Shown piece after piece: positions 1 through 18,400 of a DNA stretch of 64,000 bases. A program made the position numbers and the translations under genes. The stretch's first letter is position 1; each line of letters opens with the position of its first letter. Source of the DNA: Dipylidium caninum (lineage: Eukaryota > Platyhelminthes > Cestoda > Cyclophyllidea > Dipylidiidae). The notes beneath the pieces were generated by a model, which ran no database searches, was not told where the DNA came from, and saw only the letters and a list, made by a program, of their open reading frames with translations. The stretch covers positions 619,403-683,402 of the forward strand of contig QEYB01000713.1 of NCBI GenBank assembly GCA_017562135.1, given 5' to 3'.

Positions 1-648
1 AGAATTTATTCATAGTTTTAATCAATTGTTATCCCCAAACTGACACTCAAAGTATTAGCGACTGAATACAGCGTTTATTCTCCATCGAAAACTGGCAGAA
101 CCTCATTGGATATCAATTTTCTTAAATTCTTAAAGCGAAATTTAAATGTTTCGAGGTTTAAGAGGCAAGTGTGTCTGTCTCGTGCAACATGGACGTTTTC
201 CTGCGCAGTCCACTACTTACCTCCCCGTTTTACTTACGCGATAAAACTACGCTCAAATAACTTTTATGGTGTAAAGAAACGACTTTGTCTAGAGGGCTGG
301 AAATTGCTGGGGAAGGTTACATTGTTCATACCATTAAAGACATTTGGTACTCAGCCTTATTTCTCTTTATAGAATGCCCACGGGGGCAAATGGAATGCTT
401 TTCTTTTTTGTTTTGTCATGATAGTTGTTTTGTGTGATCCTTTTTTCTACCAAATGAATAACGTGAGTGCCATTGTCTTTTATTTTTAGGTTTCTCACCA
501 CTTGATCGAAATCGGCTTTGATTCCGGTTTTCCGACTAATTACTTGTCCCGTTCTTACTATTTTTTCCTATCGTTTTGTTTTTTTACTTCATTGGTTATA
601 ATGCGGTTAAATCTAACAAATGAGCCATAATCAACTCTTATGTATTAG
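1..648. other. Presumed intron of the kinase gene; no exon recognised
   Basis: I see no stretch here that matches the glycine-rich loop or the catalytic lysine region expected just upstream of the first recognisable kinase exon. The kinase N-lobe, SH2 and F-BAR exons must therefore lie to the left of the window. The 88-codon open frame at 106-372 has no kinase-like motif and no convincing splice context. Confidence 0.5.
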
Positions 649-5350
<4,702 letters not shown>

Positions 5351-5519
5351 ACAACATCAACAACTGACAAATGTTTTGGCGACAGAAACGGAGCACTTAC
5401 ATTCTCAGTCTTCCTTGACACTCCTCTCAACGCCGATGGATAGCCAGTTTCAGCCTCCCTCTGCAAACTCGGCTTCAGTCTCCACCACAACGTCTCGCCT
5501 CCAAGAACCATGCCGGTGA

Positions 5520-8427
5520 CTGTAAGTTCGGAGTCGTCTGTTGATGCTGGGGATATTGAGGATTGCCCCACGCCCGTCGGCTTTAATTCCGAAGGGGAAC
5601 GCTTGTAGCTGTGATCTCTTTCTCGCCCCTTATTTCTCGGGTGTGTAATTTACCGGCCTCTTTTGATGTACTTTCTCGTTCGCGCCAGTTCTTTCCTGAC
5701 TCTATATTATTCCCTCATTTCCCTTTACTTTTTGTTCTCTTTATCTACCTATCTATATACCTTTGTTTTGTATCCGAAAGCAAAAGATCAGGTGTAAATG
5801 GATGCAAGTGTTTTTTCCAAAGGTAGGAGTCCCCTGGGTTCTTTCCTACTAACAAGGGCTTTGAAAACATCATTTCACAAAGGACCTACCGAAACGACAA
5901 TACTCTTGTTGTAGAGGTCATCTAAATAGCGCATTTTATTAATATCTTTGTCAATTAGTCTTCCTTACCTTGGACTGAATGGTTGATAAACTTGCCCTTA
6001 GACGCTAGACGGTTGGGCAAGAAAATCTAGGTGGACAGAATTACACCACTTTTTTCTGCGGCGTCTCTTCTAAAAGAAGCAACTTTCACCTTGTAGGGTT
6101 CAGGTACGGTTGAAGTATTGGAGTTTGCATGTGTAGGTCCTACGGTCCACCATCCGGTATTATTTTCTACGTGGCTCGACGGCACACTGAAGGCTCTCTC
6201 TTAATCCTTCATTGTGCACATGTTTAGAGTTACTGGGTGAGATATTAGACCGATTGGCGGCAGGCATAATTTGACAAAGTTGAAATTTGACCACGATTGG
6301 GGGCAGAGGAGGGGGGGGGGTATGGACACCTTCCCAAATCTGCTTGTTTCCAGAACGATGGGAGTATTCAAATACTCTAGCATTCGCCTTCCTTGCATCC
6401 CATCTGCAACATTTAATGCGTTTTTGTTGATCTATATTTCAAATACAACGAAATATTTGTCCTTATGGAGGAAAATTATCTGACGAGTCCTTCTGAAATC
6501 TTCTCCTGGATAATGAGATAGTATGAGACTCCTCAAAAGCACAATTTATCGGGAAAAAAGCACGAAAACTATGAGTAACAAACATATTTTCTTGAACAGT
6601 CACGCATTTCAAGAATTGCTCTATAATCAGGACCCTTGTGACGATAATTGATCACGGCATTTTGACCTGGTTGAAAATTCATTTCACGGCTCTTCGTTGA
6701 GTTACCGAGAATAAACGCAATCGTTCGACTGTGGAAGCTATTTCCCATCTATATGTCTATTCGGATAGGCTACATACAAGTTTGGAAGTTAATAAACCAC
6801 CTATTTCGTCACAGTACTGGTATAGAACAATCAACACCCTAACATGTAAAAATTTACAGAATACTGAAAATAAAAAATCGAGTCTTATCATTATTGAGGT
6901 AAGTTCACGACGTGCAAGTGTCTTTACCATAATTTATTTAAGGCTCACAATTCTGCGGGGTTTGTAAAATGTAAGCATTCTGTGGATGATTTAAAAAAAT
7001 TTTCGCACAACTCTTCCACCCTCTAGTTCCCAAAGATAAATACCCCTACATTGAATAAGACGATTTGAGGGTAAGGTTTCTCAAGGTCGCCTAATGACCA
7101 AATGGGATGGTTGATACTTATCGAGCTGAATGTGACAAAATTTTCGAAATTGACCCTGTCTCGGGAATCACAATATTATCACAGGTTTGTCTGGTATGAA
7201 AATTGTTTAGAGAAGCTCATTCTTTTCATTATGAAGACGAAATTATTATGATTTTGAAGGACGGGTGTTTTCTCGCACCGATAGAATAATAAACAGAGTG
7301 TGCCAATAAAGCTGCTCGATACAAACCATGTAATTTTCTTTTCAATAGACAGCCACTTGCAAGCTTAATATGATGAAGGTTCTTTGAACCCAAACCTTTC
7401 TAAGTGACAAGATAAAATATCTTTGATTGCTGTCCCGTGATTGTGACGACGATTGAGTTGGAACTTCGAATGGGTAACACTTCTCTCGGAGGAATAATGC
7501 AATCTTCCTTCAAGCGGAGAAAAACTGCAATGCTACTTGCCAAACGTTTTAATCCTCTATTTCACGTAGTGACTGACAAACAGAGACGACAAGGAAAATT
7601 CGAAATATTATCGGGAAGGCTATCACGCGGGGATAAAGCTTTTTATACCCAAAATATGTGTAACACTTATTTGTTCCGCGGTTATGTTTAATCTTGAATA
7701 AGGATTTGGATTGCTGGGTGTCAACACGCGCGAGTTCTCTCTGAAGCAAATGTGATTAATCCATTTCTTACTAAATTTATTGTAGCCATACATTCATCCC
7801 TGTATACGTTCTTGTCAAAACGGAAATTTGGTTTACACGCCCCAAAATATACGATCCGTAAGTAAAAAAAACAATGTTAAACACACTATTTTTGCTTTAC
7901 GTTGACGTGTGCGAGGGTATGTGGAGCAGAAAATCATTTGAACGTTCGAGTCGAATCTAGTGTGTTCTAATGTATCAAAAAATCTGAGGTCGGGGGCGCC
8001 ATGTTGCTTGGGTTTGCTAGCTCGGCGATTGCCCTGGTTGCCCTTGTTCGTTTGTTTCCCGTTCAGTTTGTTTGCTTCTTCATCTTCATCGTCACTTATA
8101 TATGACTTTTATTTAAAATAATGAGCAGGCAGATGTCATTTTATTGCTCTTTGATGCCTGTTGGTTTATCTTTCACGCGCACTTCACGTCTTTATGTTCC
8201 TGTTTCCTCTGAACATTGTCAACAGTAACCTTAAAAGTTCCGTGACTAAGCTTATAATTTGCGGCTGTTCGCAATGAATGTTTTAAGTTCTGGCCATCGG
8301 ATTCTTTTCGTGTCTTTAGGAGCTGCGTTATTCTTACTCGTCTTTTACTCTGCTTTAGGGGTGGTCTTCAACCAGTTTTCTTATAACTGGATATCATCTG
8401 ATTTGACTTTCAATACTGAATCGAGTC
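5520..8427. other. Gene-free interval between kinase and RNA-binding protein gene
   Basis: This AT-rich stretch should contain the kinase 3' UTR and the promoter of the next gene. AATAAA hexamers occur near 6790 and 7305, but I cannot tie either to a transcript. A run of ten G starts near 6309. The ORFs at 6731-6967 and 7437-7691 have no recognisable domains and no convincing splice context, so I do not call them. Confidence 0.5.
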
Positions 8428-11400
8428 ATGTCTTATCCGACGCAGTGGACTACACCAAACGTGGCTCCACCGGGGAATAGTATTTCCGCTCAGGGCGAAG
8501 TTATTCCAAATACAACCATTTTCAATCCCTTCTCAGCGAATGCCCAAATTCGTCAACCTAATCCACCTATGCAAATGCAACTGGGTCAAGCCCACACAAA
8601 TCACAATTCATCTAACTTTTGTTCTGCAACTCCTGCAGGCTACCCGTTCGTCTATTCTCCTCTTATGGCAGCTTTCACAGCTCCATCTGGCGCTGTGCAG
8701 CCTCGACAAACTCCTGGATTTTGTATTCCACAATCGCCTCCAACAAATGCAGCGACCGCTGCTGCATTTAGGGGCACTGCTCTTCTTTCTTCTCCCGCAG
8801 CCTTTCAACCGCCGCCTCCGCCACCTCCGTCGGTTCCAAACCAACACCAATTGGCCCAATTGCCCTATTTTTCACCTTTGAATGGAATTCAATTGGCGTC
8901 GAATTTTCCGCCGACTGCAACGGCTCCTTTTCCTCATGCATCTCTTCCTCAGCATGCAGGCACATTTTTGCCGACGCAGTTCCGTGGCTATGATTCTCTG
9001 AAACACTTCGGTGCCCTTCCCCAAGTCACGGTAAATTGATTTGTTGGCACGTACTCGACCTTTGCGTCAAGTGCTTCTGCTGCCATTATCGGAATATTTA
9101 TGATGCTCACTAGAAATTTACAAAGCCTCACCGATGTTTCTGGTGTTCCGTATGATACTAGTTCCTTTTGGGGCATTTCATCTCATCGGTGATTTTCCGT
9201 CCTTAGGCTGTCTAAGCTTTTCTTTATTGACTTTTCATGTCTTGCAGAATCACAAGAAAAATAAGTCTATGACAACATCGAAAACGAATTTGTACATAAC
9301 AGGACTCTCGGAATCTGATACTGATGAAACCGTCCGGGCCCTCGTTGAGAATATCGTACGTCCGAAGTCTTGTAAGGCAATGCTTCTCAATGGGAAATGT
9401 AAAGGTACACTTCTCTTATACGTTTTTTGCAATTGCATTTTATACATTCTATCCGTTAGTTGATATCTAAAGACATGAAGTACCGTCTACAGCCTGTTTG
9501 TTTTGATTGTTGATGCCGCCCAGTACCTTGCTAATAGTGCTGCCACGTTCGTACCTTTTATTGCTCTTTTTGTATTCATTGTCCTACGTGGAATAATTTG
9601 TCTCGAAGGATCTGGTTTTATTGATTGCGCGACGGAGGAGGATGCAGTCAAGGCTCTAAATCACCTTATGGAGATGTCAAAGAATGGTGGCCGACAGCTC
9701 GTGGTGAAGTATGCGCTTGAGAATGAAAAGGATCTTCTTAACGTATACGTGAGAAATCTTCCCAAGACAGGTTTCACAAAAGAAACCCTCCTAAACCTCT
9801 TCCGACCCTACGGCCAGGTGACCTCGGTCAAATTGCTCGAAACGGATGGAGCTCACACGGGTACACAGTATTAGATGTGGTGGGCCCTGGTGGGTATATT
9901 TGGTCGGAATGATACTGGCATATTTTCCTAATAAAGGTATAGGATTTGTTCGGTTCGCCTCAGCGGAACAGGCACAACGGGCGGTAGATAGTATGAATGA
10001 AAGGCGTTGCATCTTGGCGTGTGGAAATGGAAGCGGTGATTCACCGACTGGTAACGGTACCGCCAAACCGATTAGCTGCAAGTTGGCGGACAAAGCGGAT
10101 CCTAAGCGACGTGCCGCAGCGGCCGTAGCAGCAGCCGGTGGTACATCAGCCGTCCCCTCTTCCTCCCCATCTGGCTTCCATAGAGGAAAATTCCACACTC
10201 CGCGTCACCATCAGCCCCCACCACACCAGCTCGTTTGTGGTGATTTGCATTTACAGAATCATCAGCAGCAGCATCAGCCCATTGCAGCAGCAATACCTTC
10301 TCTCTCGCCTCACCAGCAATACCAGCCTGGTTTGATTTATCAGTCCGGTGGGTCTTCTTATAAGTTACTCGGTGAAGGTGCACGCATGTCCTTAAAATCA
10401 TGCATTAGTTGGAATTGATTTTTTTCAATTTTCTGGTTGGATGTTAGTAAACGGGATGATAGTTGTTTTATTTATTTACCAGGATTCATTAACATATATT
10501 ATGAGAGACGATTCAAGACAATATTAAGTTGCATAAGATGGTAATGCACTTTACGGGGAAGTACTTCCTTATCTTCCATTCAGCTCTTCTAACCGCTGGT
10601 GGATGAGGCCTTTGACAATTTATATGTTAATCCTCCAGTAGCGACTTTTAAGGAATTATGCAAAATTGTTAACTTTATAATAGATTAACTTCATGGTACT
10701 AATAAGAATTCTCTGTAATCAAATCAAAATACTAAAATACTTAATAGGTGACTAGTTCTATTTCCTGAACTCTAATTACACTTGTACTCAATTGACTTAA
10801 ACTGTAACGCCTTATGCGCATCCCCTACCTCACGTCACCCTTTATTTATCTCCTTGAGAGACACGTTTAAGTGAACTCTCGACCATGAATAATTAGCCTA
10901 AAAAAATTTAATGGAACTCACGGTTCTCGGTGTCTGTTATTTGTACGAGAAGGTATGTTACCGGATAGCACGGGCATGATCGCTGCAGCCGCTGCTGGAG
11001 GTTATGGTTCCGCAACCTCTAACGGTCCTGCCGCCTGTTATTCTCAATCTTCGCGCCCCCCTACCGAGGCTCATGAGCCATCGCGTTCCGCTACAGTCCC
11101 AGTCGCTGCCGCGACTACTGTAAACGCCACCACCACTTCTACATCTTCCGTAACGGGCCTCCTAGACATGTCTGCATCTCAGTCCCCGTCCAATGACTAT
11201 TCACAGCAACACCATCTTTTACCTCAACCGTCCTCAGTAAACGGCCAATCACCGGCTGCTGCGGTAGATTCGCGGTACGCGGCACATTTGGCCGCTGTTG
11301 CTGCCGCAGCTGTTGCTGCTGCAGCCTCTAACAACGCCGTGATGGTGAGTTTCTTCATTGCTCCCGGTTTCTATTTAGTTTCGGTGAAGTTATTGTGATT

Positions 11401-12332
11401 CGGTGTAAGAACTTCAAAAGTTAGTGAGTCTTTTGCGATCTTGACTCAAGATTGTCGTAAGCTGTGTTATGTGAAACTGCTCCGTGGTTCATTTAATCCT
11501 CGTTCTTGCCGATCGCGCGATTCTGGTACTTCATGGTCCTTGAAAAGCCGAAGTGCTTGTTTGAGGAATTATCGATAGGTTATAACTTGAATTAAGTGAG
11601 CACAGCAGTGGATTTATAACCTAAATAATGGGTGGCTGTATGGAGTCTCCTGTGTGTATGTGCTGGTATTTTGGTTTCATTATTTTGCAGTATCCTCCGT
11701 CCAACGCCATTGTCCCCGGTACTCACCATTTTCCTCGACCGTCACAGCCACCATTGGTACAGCCAACTTACTCAGTCGCATCTGGCGGTGTTGCTGGCCT
11801 CCACCATCACTACGGCCAACCCAATCCGGTCGATTTTGCTGCAGAACAGTTGCAATCCCTGACCCTAGCGGCCACTGCTGCGGCCCGTCAATCACACCAA
11901 TATTATTGCGATTGGCAAACTGCAGGCTTTCATAGTGCCCCCATTACTGCTAGTGCTACTGCATATCAGCCCTCAGCCACTGGAGAAGCCATTGTTGACG
12001 GACCCGCTGCTGCAGCGGCAGCTGCTGCACTTTTAAACAGCTATGTGCAAATGCCGCAGTCGATTCAATTGCCACTGCCTCATTCACTCCCACCTCAACA
12101 GTCCGTACATTCAGCTTCGTCTCAGATGACTGGGGGTTTAGAGCAACAAGAGCAAAAACAGTTGCCCAATAGTAGTAACGAAGCACCGGCGAAGGAGGTA
12201 AGAGGCAACGGTGACAATGAAGACAACGCTAAAGTGGATGAAATTATTGTGGCGGTGGCCCAGGCCGAATCTAACGAAGGGAAAGAGGCGGGTGCCGAGG
12301 TGGGAGTAGTAGAACTCGCTGCCGCCACATAA
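8428..12332 (+). CDS. RBMS/alan-shepard-type RNA-binding protein with two RRM domains
   Basis: Six exons can be joined without phase conflict: 8428-9030, 9248-9404, 9609-9860, 9937-10371, 10953-11344 and 11691-12332, giving about 826 residues. RRM1 starts near residue 215 (RNP2 NLYITGL; RNP1 around KGSGFID at 253). RRM2 starts near 298 (RNP2 NVYVRNL; RNP1 GIGFVRF near 338). After RRM2 comes CKLADKADPKRR, the counterpart of the CKFADGGQKKR motif that marks the RBMS/MSSP and Drosophila shep group. These proteins bind AU-rich single-stranded RNA and regulate mRNA fate. The approximately 200-residue N-terminus is rich in Pro, Gln and Ala with a polyproline run near residue 130. The C-terminal 480 residues are rich in Ala, Gln, His and Ser and end in an acidic segment. 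The protein is roughly twice the length of vertebrate RBMS proteins. An upstream 5' UTR exon is possible. Confidence 0.82.
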
Positions 12333-15300
12333 TCTTGCCTACTTTTCTCTCTTCCTTGTCTCTTTTTCTCACTTTTTCTAATCCAAATATGCACTTCTTT
12401 TTCTTCTAGAAGTAGCAATCATGTGTGTGTTGGCGGTGGAATATTGTGAATGTCTCTCCTTCCAACACAGATGCACTTCGGGTAAACTCATATATGCCCA
12501 CGCACAAAAAGAGCTTACGGTTCTGGCCGCCTATTGCGCCCCTTCATTTTCTCCCTCCTGTAAATCACAGTCTCCTATTTGTGTGCATGCTTGCGGTTTT
12601 TCTTTTCTGAAGGCTCACTTTTCCCACGATATGCTCCTCCCTCTAAAGTATAAGACTTTGTCTACGTTCCGTATTTCGTCGTTATACGTGCATCGCTGCA
12701 TGGGAGCGAGTTGACGGTTTCTCCTTACCTTATCAAAGTTTGTTGGCCACGCTTCTACTGTATTTTTAAGACCTCTTGTAGGCTCACTGACTACTTTCGG
12801 CCGATTCGTTGAGGTTACGGGGGAGAAAACTGGTAATCTGGATCAATAATTAGGACTTAATTTTATGACAGGTTTGGGTGTCGTCGGTGTTCGACCTTGA
12901 GATCCTGGTGATAATTAATTAACCCAATAATATTGAATAATACTGGGTAGTGGGTTTTACCAGTTTTGGCTCCCTTGTGCGATGCATTTAAGGTAGTTTG
13001 TCCTTGCCGGAGTAGCTGTGATGAGGCATCGAAGGTGACCGGTCCCTGGGCTCGTTTTGGCGGCGCCCGCACCATCTGCTGTGGTGCCGTTCTCGATCAT
13101 TCCCGCCCCGTAACCGAGGAAAGGTATCAGAGGTTGTGGATCGATGAATATATCGAGGGCGGAAGGGTCCTTTCTCAAAGTCTTGCGGCCGAGGTCGCTT
13201 CCTAGTTTGTTAGCTGACACACTGCAACCAGTCGAAGCGCGGGAGGCCTCTGTGTGTAGCATCAACGCCCATATGAGAGGCGAAGCATTGTACGGCAGAG
13301 AGGGTTTGGGTTAGATCACCATCAGCGTTATCATCGCTGCCCGAGTTGCCAGTACGTTCACGTCCCACCACTTTCCAATGTGGGCACGTGTGGCCACTGA
13401 GGACATTCTCCGCCCCTAGCAGACCGGGGTGGACTTGTTGAGAAGGGCAGCGTGGTGGGTCACGTACGTATCTTTCCCTGTGGAGGGTATCAGCGTCCGA
13501 AATTCGTTTGGTCGCAGTGTCCATCTTGGATAACGTGGGACGATGGCCACATGCTATGGCAAAGGTGGATGATTCTGGAAAGCGGTGCTGCTTATTTCGG
13601 GAACATTACATGTTGATGCGTTTTGTATTGTTAAATTGCGAAATAATAACGCTTCCCCACCTCTCCTACGATGGATATTTTCATCTGCTTCGCAAACTGG
13701 GTGGTGTCACGTCCCTCTTCATATTTACTAAAGTGGAGCTGCTTATCATTGCTACTGATACTGTGGTTCCTATTGGGTGCCATTACAATTTTCTTGGTTC
13801 TGACAGTTAGGTGACGACTTCCACGTAATCATGCTCAGGAGATTGGTTTTGTTAATAATAAATGTCCATAAAAGGACGTTAATACCCAATGGAAAGCATA
13901 GGGGGATAGTAATCGAGTTTGTTCATACTCTCTAACATCACGATTTACATAGGTCAAGTTAACGAGCGATGACCGCTAAATGGCTCCTTTTTCCTTATGT
14001 TTGTGTGGACCGAGGATTATTTTATTTTAGCCTCACTACGATCTGTGACAGATGACTCCCTTGTGTTCGCACACGTCAACAGACGTATCTTCGGCTGTCG
14101 ATGCAGCCTTTGATATGTAATTTACTTGAATCTCAGGAATCCTATGGTGGATTTGCGTGAGACGAAACTACGGAGTCCTTCAATTTTCAACATTTCCCCC
14201 AGCTAGCAATAGAAAGGGTGCTTCGAAAAACGTGCACTAAGAAAAGTTCACGAGATGCTAATAGTTAGCATAATACAGTCTCCCATCGCTAGAGCTTTGT
14301 TATCACGAAAAATTGCATTTTTGCATGGTTTTTGGTCTTTTTTCACTTCTAATTTGGCGTATCCTGTGGCCAAATGTTCGAAAAGTCATAGAACAAAACA
14401 TCCGACCTGCATATTTTAATTTAACCGCACAAACGCGCGATCTCTTTAATCATAAGTCGACTCAATTGAGTAAAGGCGGCCTTTACCCACTTTTTGTTTT
14501 AATATATAAAGTTAAGACATGGTTGCGACTTCGGTTTAACCACGGTCAACAAGCTAGTCGCCCGCGTCGTCACCGAAATGGATTTACCAACAAATGGCGT
14601 TTATGAGCATATGCACCGTGTCGCGCCCATTTCGTCCTGTCGAAGCCGAGTTTGCATGAAGGGGTACCAGCGTGCTCTTTTATATCGTTTTATCCCCAAA
14701 TCAAACAAAAATTACCTCAACATCAACGCACGTAATATCAGGAATAGAAAAGTTCTCGCCTTTCACCCACTAAACAAACTAAAGCCGTTCGTAAACAAAA
14801 TTATGCGAAAATGCAATGAACTACTGCCGCGCTGAATTAACATTAGCGCCAATTTTGCACCGTCCTAGAATTTGACGAAACCGGCAGCTTGAAAAGACGG
14901 CCGACATAGCCTTGTTAGGCAAAGCGCCCCACCCCGGAAGCACCATTTGCCTACCGCCAGAGGTATCACCTAGATGACAAAAGCAACTCACTCACCGGCG
15001 GGAACGACACGTCTTGGCCTTAAGACATGACGCAAGCCAGAGCGTCGCAGTAGATAGCGCTCGTACACTACATTTGCCGGCCATGAGGGTTCCAGGAAAA
15101 TAGAGTCAAACGACGGAATCTGATCATTTCCTTCAAGCGATTAACCAGCTGGTAACTCGTCACTAAGTCCTCATAAAGTGCGATCAACACAGCCAAGGAC
15201 CAAAGTCTCTAAAGTCTAAACCAACGCGTGGGGAAAGCACGAGAGCCCACCTCCTGAGCGGTTGCTGCAAAAGCCCAACAGACCTTGAATGGCAAGGATT

Positions 15301-15409
15301 CACAGGTATTCGCAAATTGAGGCAAAGTGGCTAACGTTCGGCAACCTATAATAGGCAAAAGCACATTCACCTAGAGATGAGAAAATAACGCGCAGTGATA
15401 ATGAAATTG
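12333..15409. other. Interval between the two convergent genes; GC-rich island at 12960-13560
   Basis: The RNA-binding protein gene (+) and MCM4 (-) converge here. No canonical AATAAA follows the first gene closely; one lies near 13856. The block at about 12960-13560 is visibly richer in G+C than its flanks and has long overlapping open frames on both strands (for example 13210-13524 minus and 12966-13205 plus). I recognise no domain in any of them. The block at about 14840-15360 has a similar composition shift and also yields no gene. Confidence 0.5.
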
Positions 15410-15415
15410 TTTATT
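15410..15415 (-). terminator. Polyadenylation signal of MCM4
   Basis: The minus strand reads AATAAA here, about 80 bases beyond the MCM4 stop codon, a normal distance for a short 3' UTR. Confidence 0.7.
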
Positions 15416-15496
15416 AAAAGATTATTACAAAAATAGGTCCTGATCGGTAGACAGGCCAATCGTTTAATTAGGCAAGCACAACACCAAGAAGGGCAT

Positions 15497-18400
15497 CTAG
15501 CGTTTGCGGATGGTATTTCCGGCCCACTCTATCTTGTTGGCGTTGCGCAGAACATTAAGTCCGTCTTCGAATGCTTCGACAGAAACCATTCGCTCCGAGG
15601 TGGTACGCAGGTGCTCTAACACTTTTGAATATGCGAATGTGATGACTCCGGGGCGCTGCTCCAAAATGGCCCATATCGCAGCTCCCATCTCCTCTCGTCT
15701 CTTTCGCATAGTGCTACTCACACCTGATGTGCAGGCAAATATAGAAATGAGTGATTATCGAGGAGTAAGGGAAAAAGGCAAAAGTGGTTGAATGAATCAA
15801 TCAAAAATGCGATATTGCCAACCGTCGCGATTTAAAACTCAATCAACCACTGGTGTACACAAAATGGCATTAGGCGCCGTAAAATTATTGATCTTCTCAA
15901 AACGCTTTGTTTATCGAAAGATACAAATTCCTTATCTCTGATTGTGGCAATAGCGTCTCGACAAGTAAATCATGGATCAGTCGGTCACAGTAAGGTAGCT
16001 GACAACAAACGATAGTAAAGCTAGAGAGCGCAATCGAGTTTATTAAGTCGAAATTAATGAATTTTTCAGGCACCAGTAAGGTCTTAGTTAAACAATAGCC
16101 TAATCCAAAGACCGAAAAAACTATTCTAGTTCCAATATCAAAACTTTGAACGGACAAATAATCATTAAGCAACAGACTACCGAAATACTCAAAAGATTGG
16201 GGTAGAAAATAGAAGAAAGCATTATTAGTTTCAGTGACTCTGCTGTAAACAGTGACTAAACGAGGAAAAAAATTTATACCCTTAACAACGGCAAAACTCT
16301 AAATTAAAAAACAAAACGGTTTCCAAAAGGTCACCTATGGTAAAAGATAACATATTCCACCATTGAGAAAAAAAAGAAGACTCGACTATAAAAAGGGGAA
16401 ATACTCGATATGGGGTAGCCAGGGTTGATTTATGCATATCGGCAGTGGAGTAAATGGCTAATTTGCACTTTCACTTAAATAGAAAAAATCCATCGAAAAA
16501 GTCAAACACAGAATTTTGATATAAAAGATAGGTTCCGGAATTGGGCTATTTCATGCTGAGGCTTTAATAATGAGCAGAAGGGGCCCAATACTTCGGCAAT
16601 AAAAAAAATTTCAAAGAAACGAAGTGATTACTAGCTTGTATCAACCACCAAGGTAGAGAGCGCAAAATAAAGGACATCCTCACCGGTGGTAAGAATATTG
16701 ATGTCTATAGTGCCTGTAACCGGATCTATAGCAGCTTGTTTGATGGCTTCACGTTGCAGACGCCGGGCTTCACGACAATCATCAGCGGTGACGAAGTGTG
16801 ACAAGCGCATTCGAGCGTGCGCCTCGGCCAAACGTATCAAAGACTCTAACTGACGCGGATATGCCGAAATCTGAAAGATGAGATTAGAATAAAACCATAC
16901 GACGAAGGTAGACCGTTGGGGAAGGTAGACCGTTGGGGAAGCAGATGAATGTACACACCTAATTCGAACACCCAGCGGTCTTTTTTATCAAACGCAAAAA
17001 AGTCAAAGGTTATTAGGATAGGTTTGATTACAAAACGAATCAAGACTGATCAGAAACAGAAAGGCGATATTTGACCACAGAGCCACTTCACTAATATCAA
17101 GTTCATACTAAGTGGGGATAGACTCAGATTTTAAACTCCAATAACGCTTTGAACAAAAGTGGAAAAGTTAATCAACAAGAGGGATTCACCATAGAGCTTC
17201 GAAAGATGCTCCCCTTGATTGAGGAAAATAGCAGTGTCAGGGCAAAGGAAATACTTTAGCAAAAAAGTACTTTACCATGGAAAAGTGATGAATAGTAAAC
17301 CCACGGCAGAAAAGTCAATCTACCGACGTCGAGACAGGCCTGCTAAACAATTGACGTGAATATCGCCTTTAATTTATAAATCCCCATTTGGGTTTAGTCA
17401 GACGTTGAGACAGACATAATATTCAGTGCGGGTTAAAGGAGGCAACTCACCTGTCCACGACTGGCACCAAGTTTGCGCATTTCGACGTATTCATGAACTA
17501 AATATTCACCGGCTTCTTCGCTCAACTTCGGATGATACATAGCCTGAAATAAAGGAAAAATTAGACATTTAAATGTGAAATAGGAATGTGTCAAAGCTCG
17601 AACTTTTCACAATACCAAGGAGGTCAATACCTCGAGCAAATTAACATCAACTTTTGAAAAAGTGGTCAGCTAATACACAGAGGAAGTGAAAGTTATCAAT
17701 GTTATTTTAAGTGAGTCCACACACTCGTTAAAGAAAAAGTGAGCAGATTTTAATTCCGTAAGCAAAGTTGAGTCTTTTAACAATCAACGGACCATGACTC
17801 GTGGTCTCGACTATTATAATAAATTTTTAAGGGTTGCAGGACAGCAACAGAAGGTGACAACTAACCTTTGCATAGGCGATATAATCGCGTAGCATTGCAG
17901 CTGGATCACCGTGATAGGCAGGATCATCATCATCGAGATCCATGGGTGTGGTAGTGGTGAAATCCAATCTTTGAGATCGTTCACCACCGGTGCCTTTATA
18001 ATACAGGCTTACAAGGTGACGAGCTAGACGCGCATCATAGACTTCGTCTTGCGGATCGAGGATGAGGAAAATGAGGTCAAAGCGCGAGAGCAGCGTGTGA
18101 GACAACTAAGGTACAATAAAATGCTTTCGTAAGACTATCAATAAAGTAAGATTGGGTGAGTTGCGCATTTGGATGCCAACAGTTAAATAAACGATACAAA
18201 TGAATGACACCATAAGGGTTAATGGTAGGATTTATAAAGAACAGTTTAATGTTCATGAACGGGTCTACTTGAGCGATTACTCCGATTACTAAAAGGTCCA
18301 ACACAAGCATCTGTGTACATCCCATCGATAGACGAATAAGAACAAATAGAGCATACAAGGTCTACAGAAAAGCTGGCTATTTTTGAAAAAAGACAAGATA

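Noticed and set aside
10102..10401. Minus-strand ORFs opposite the RNA-binding protein exons
   Set aside because: They are antisense shadows of CAG/GCN-rich coding exons.
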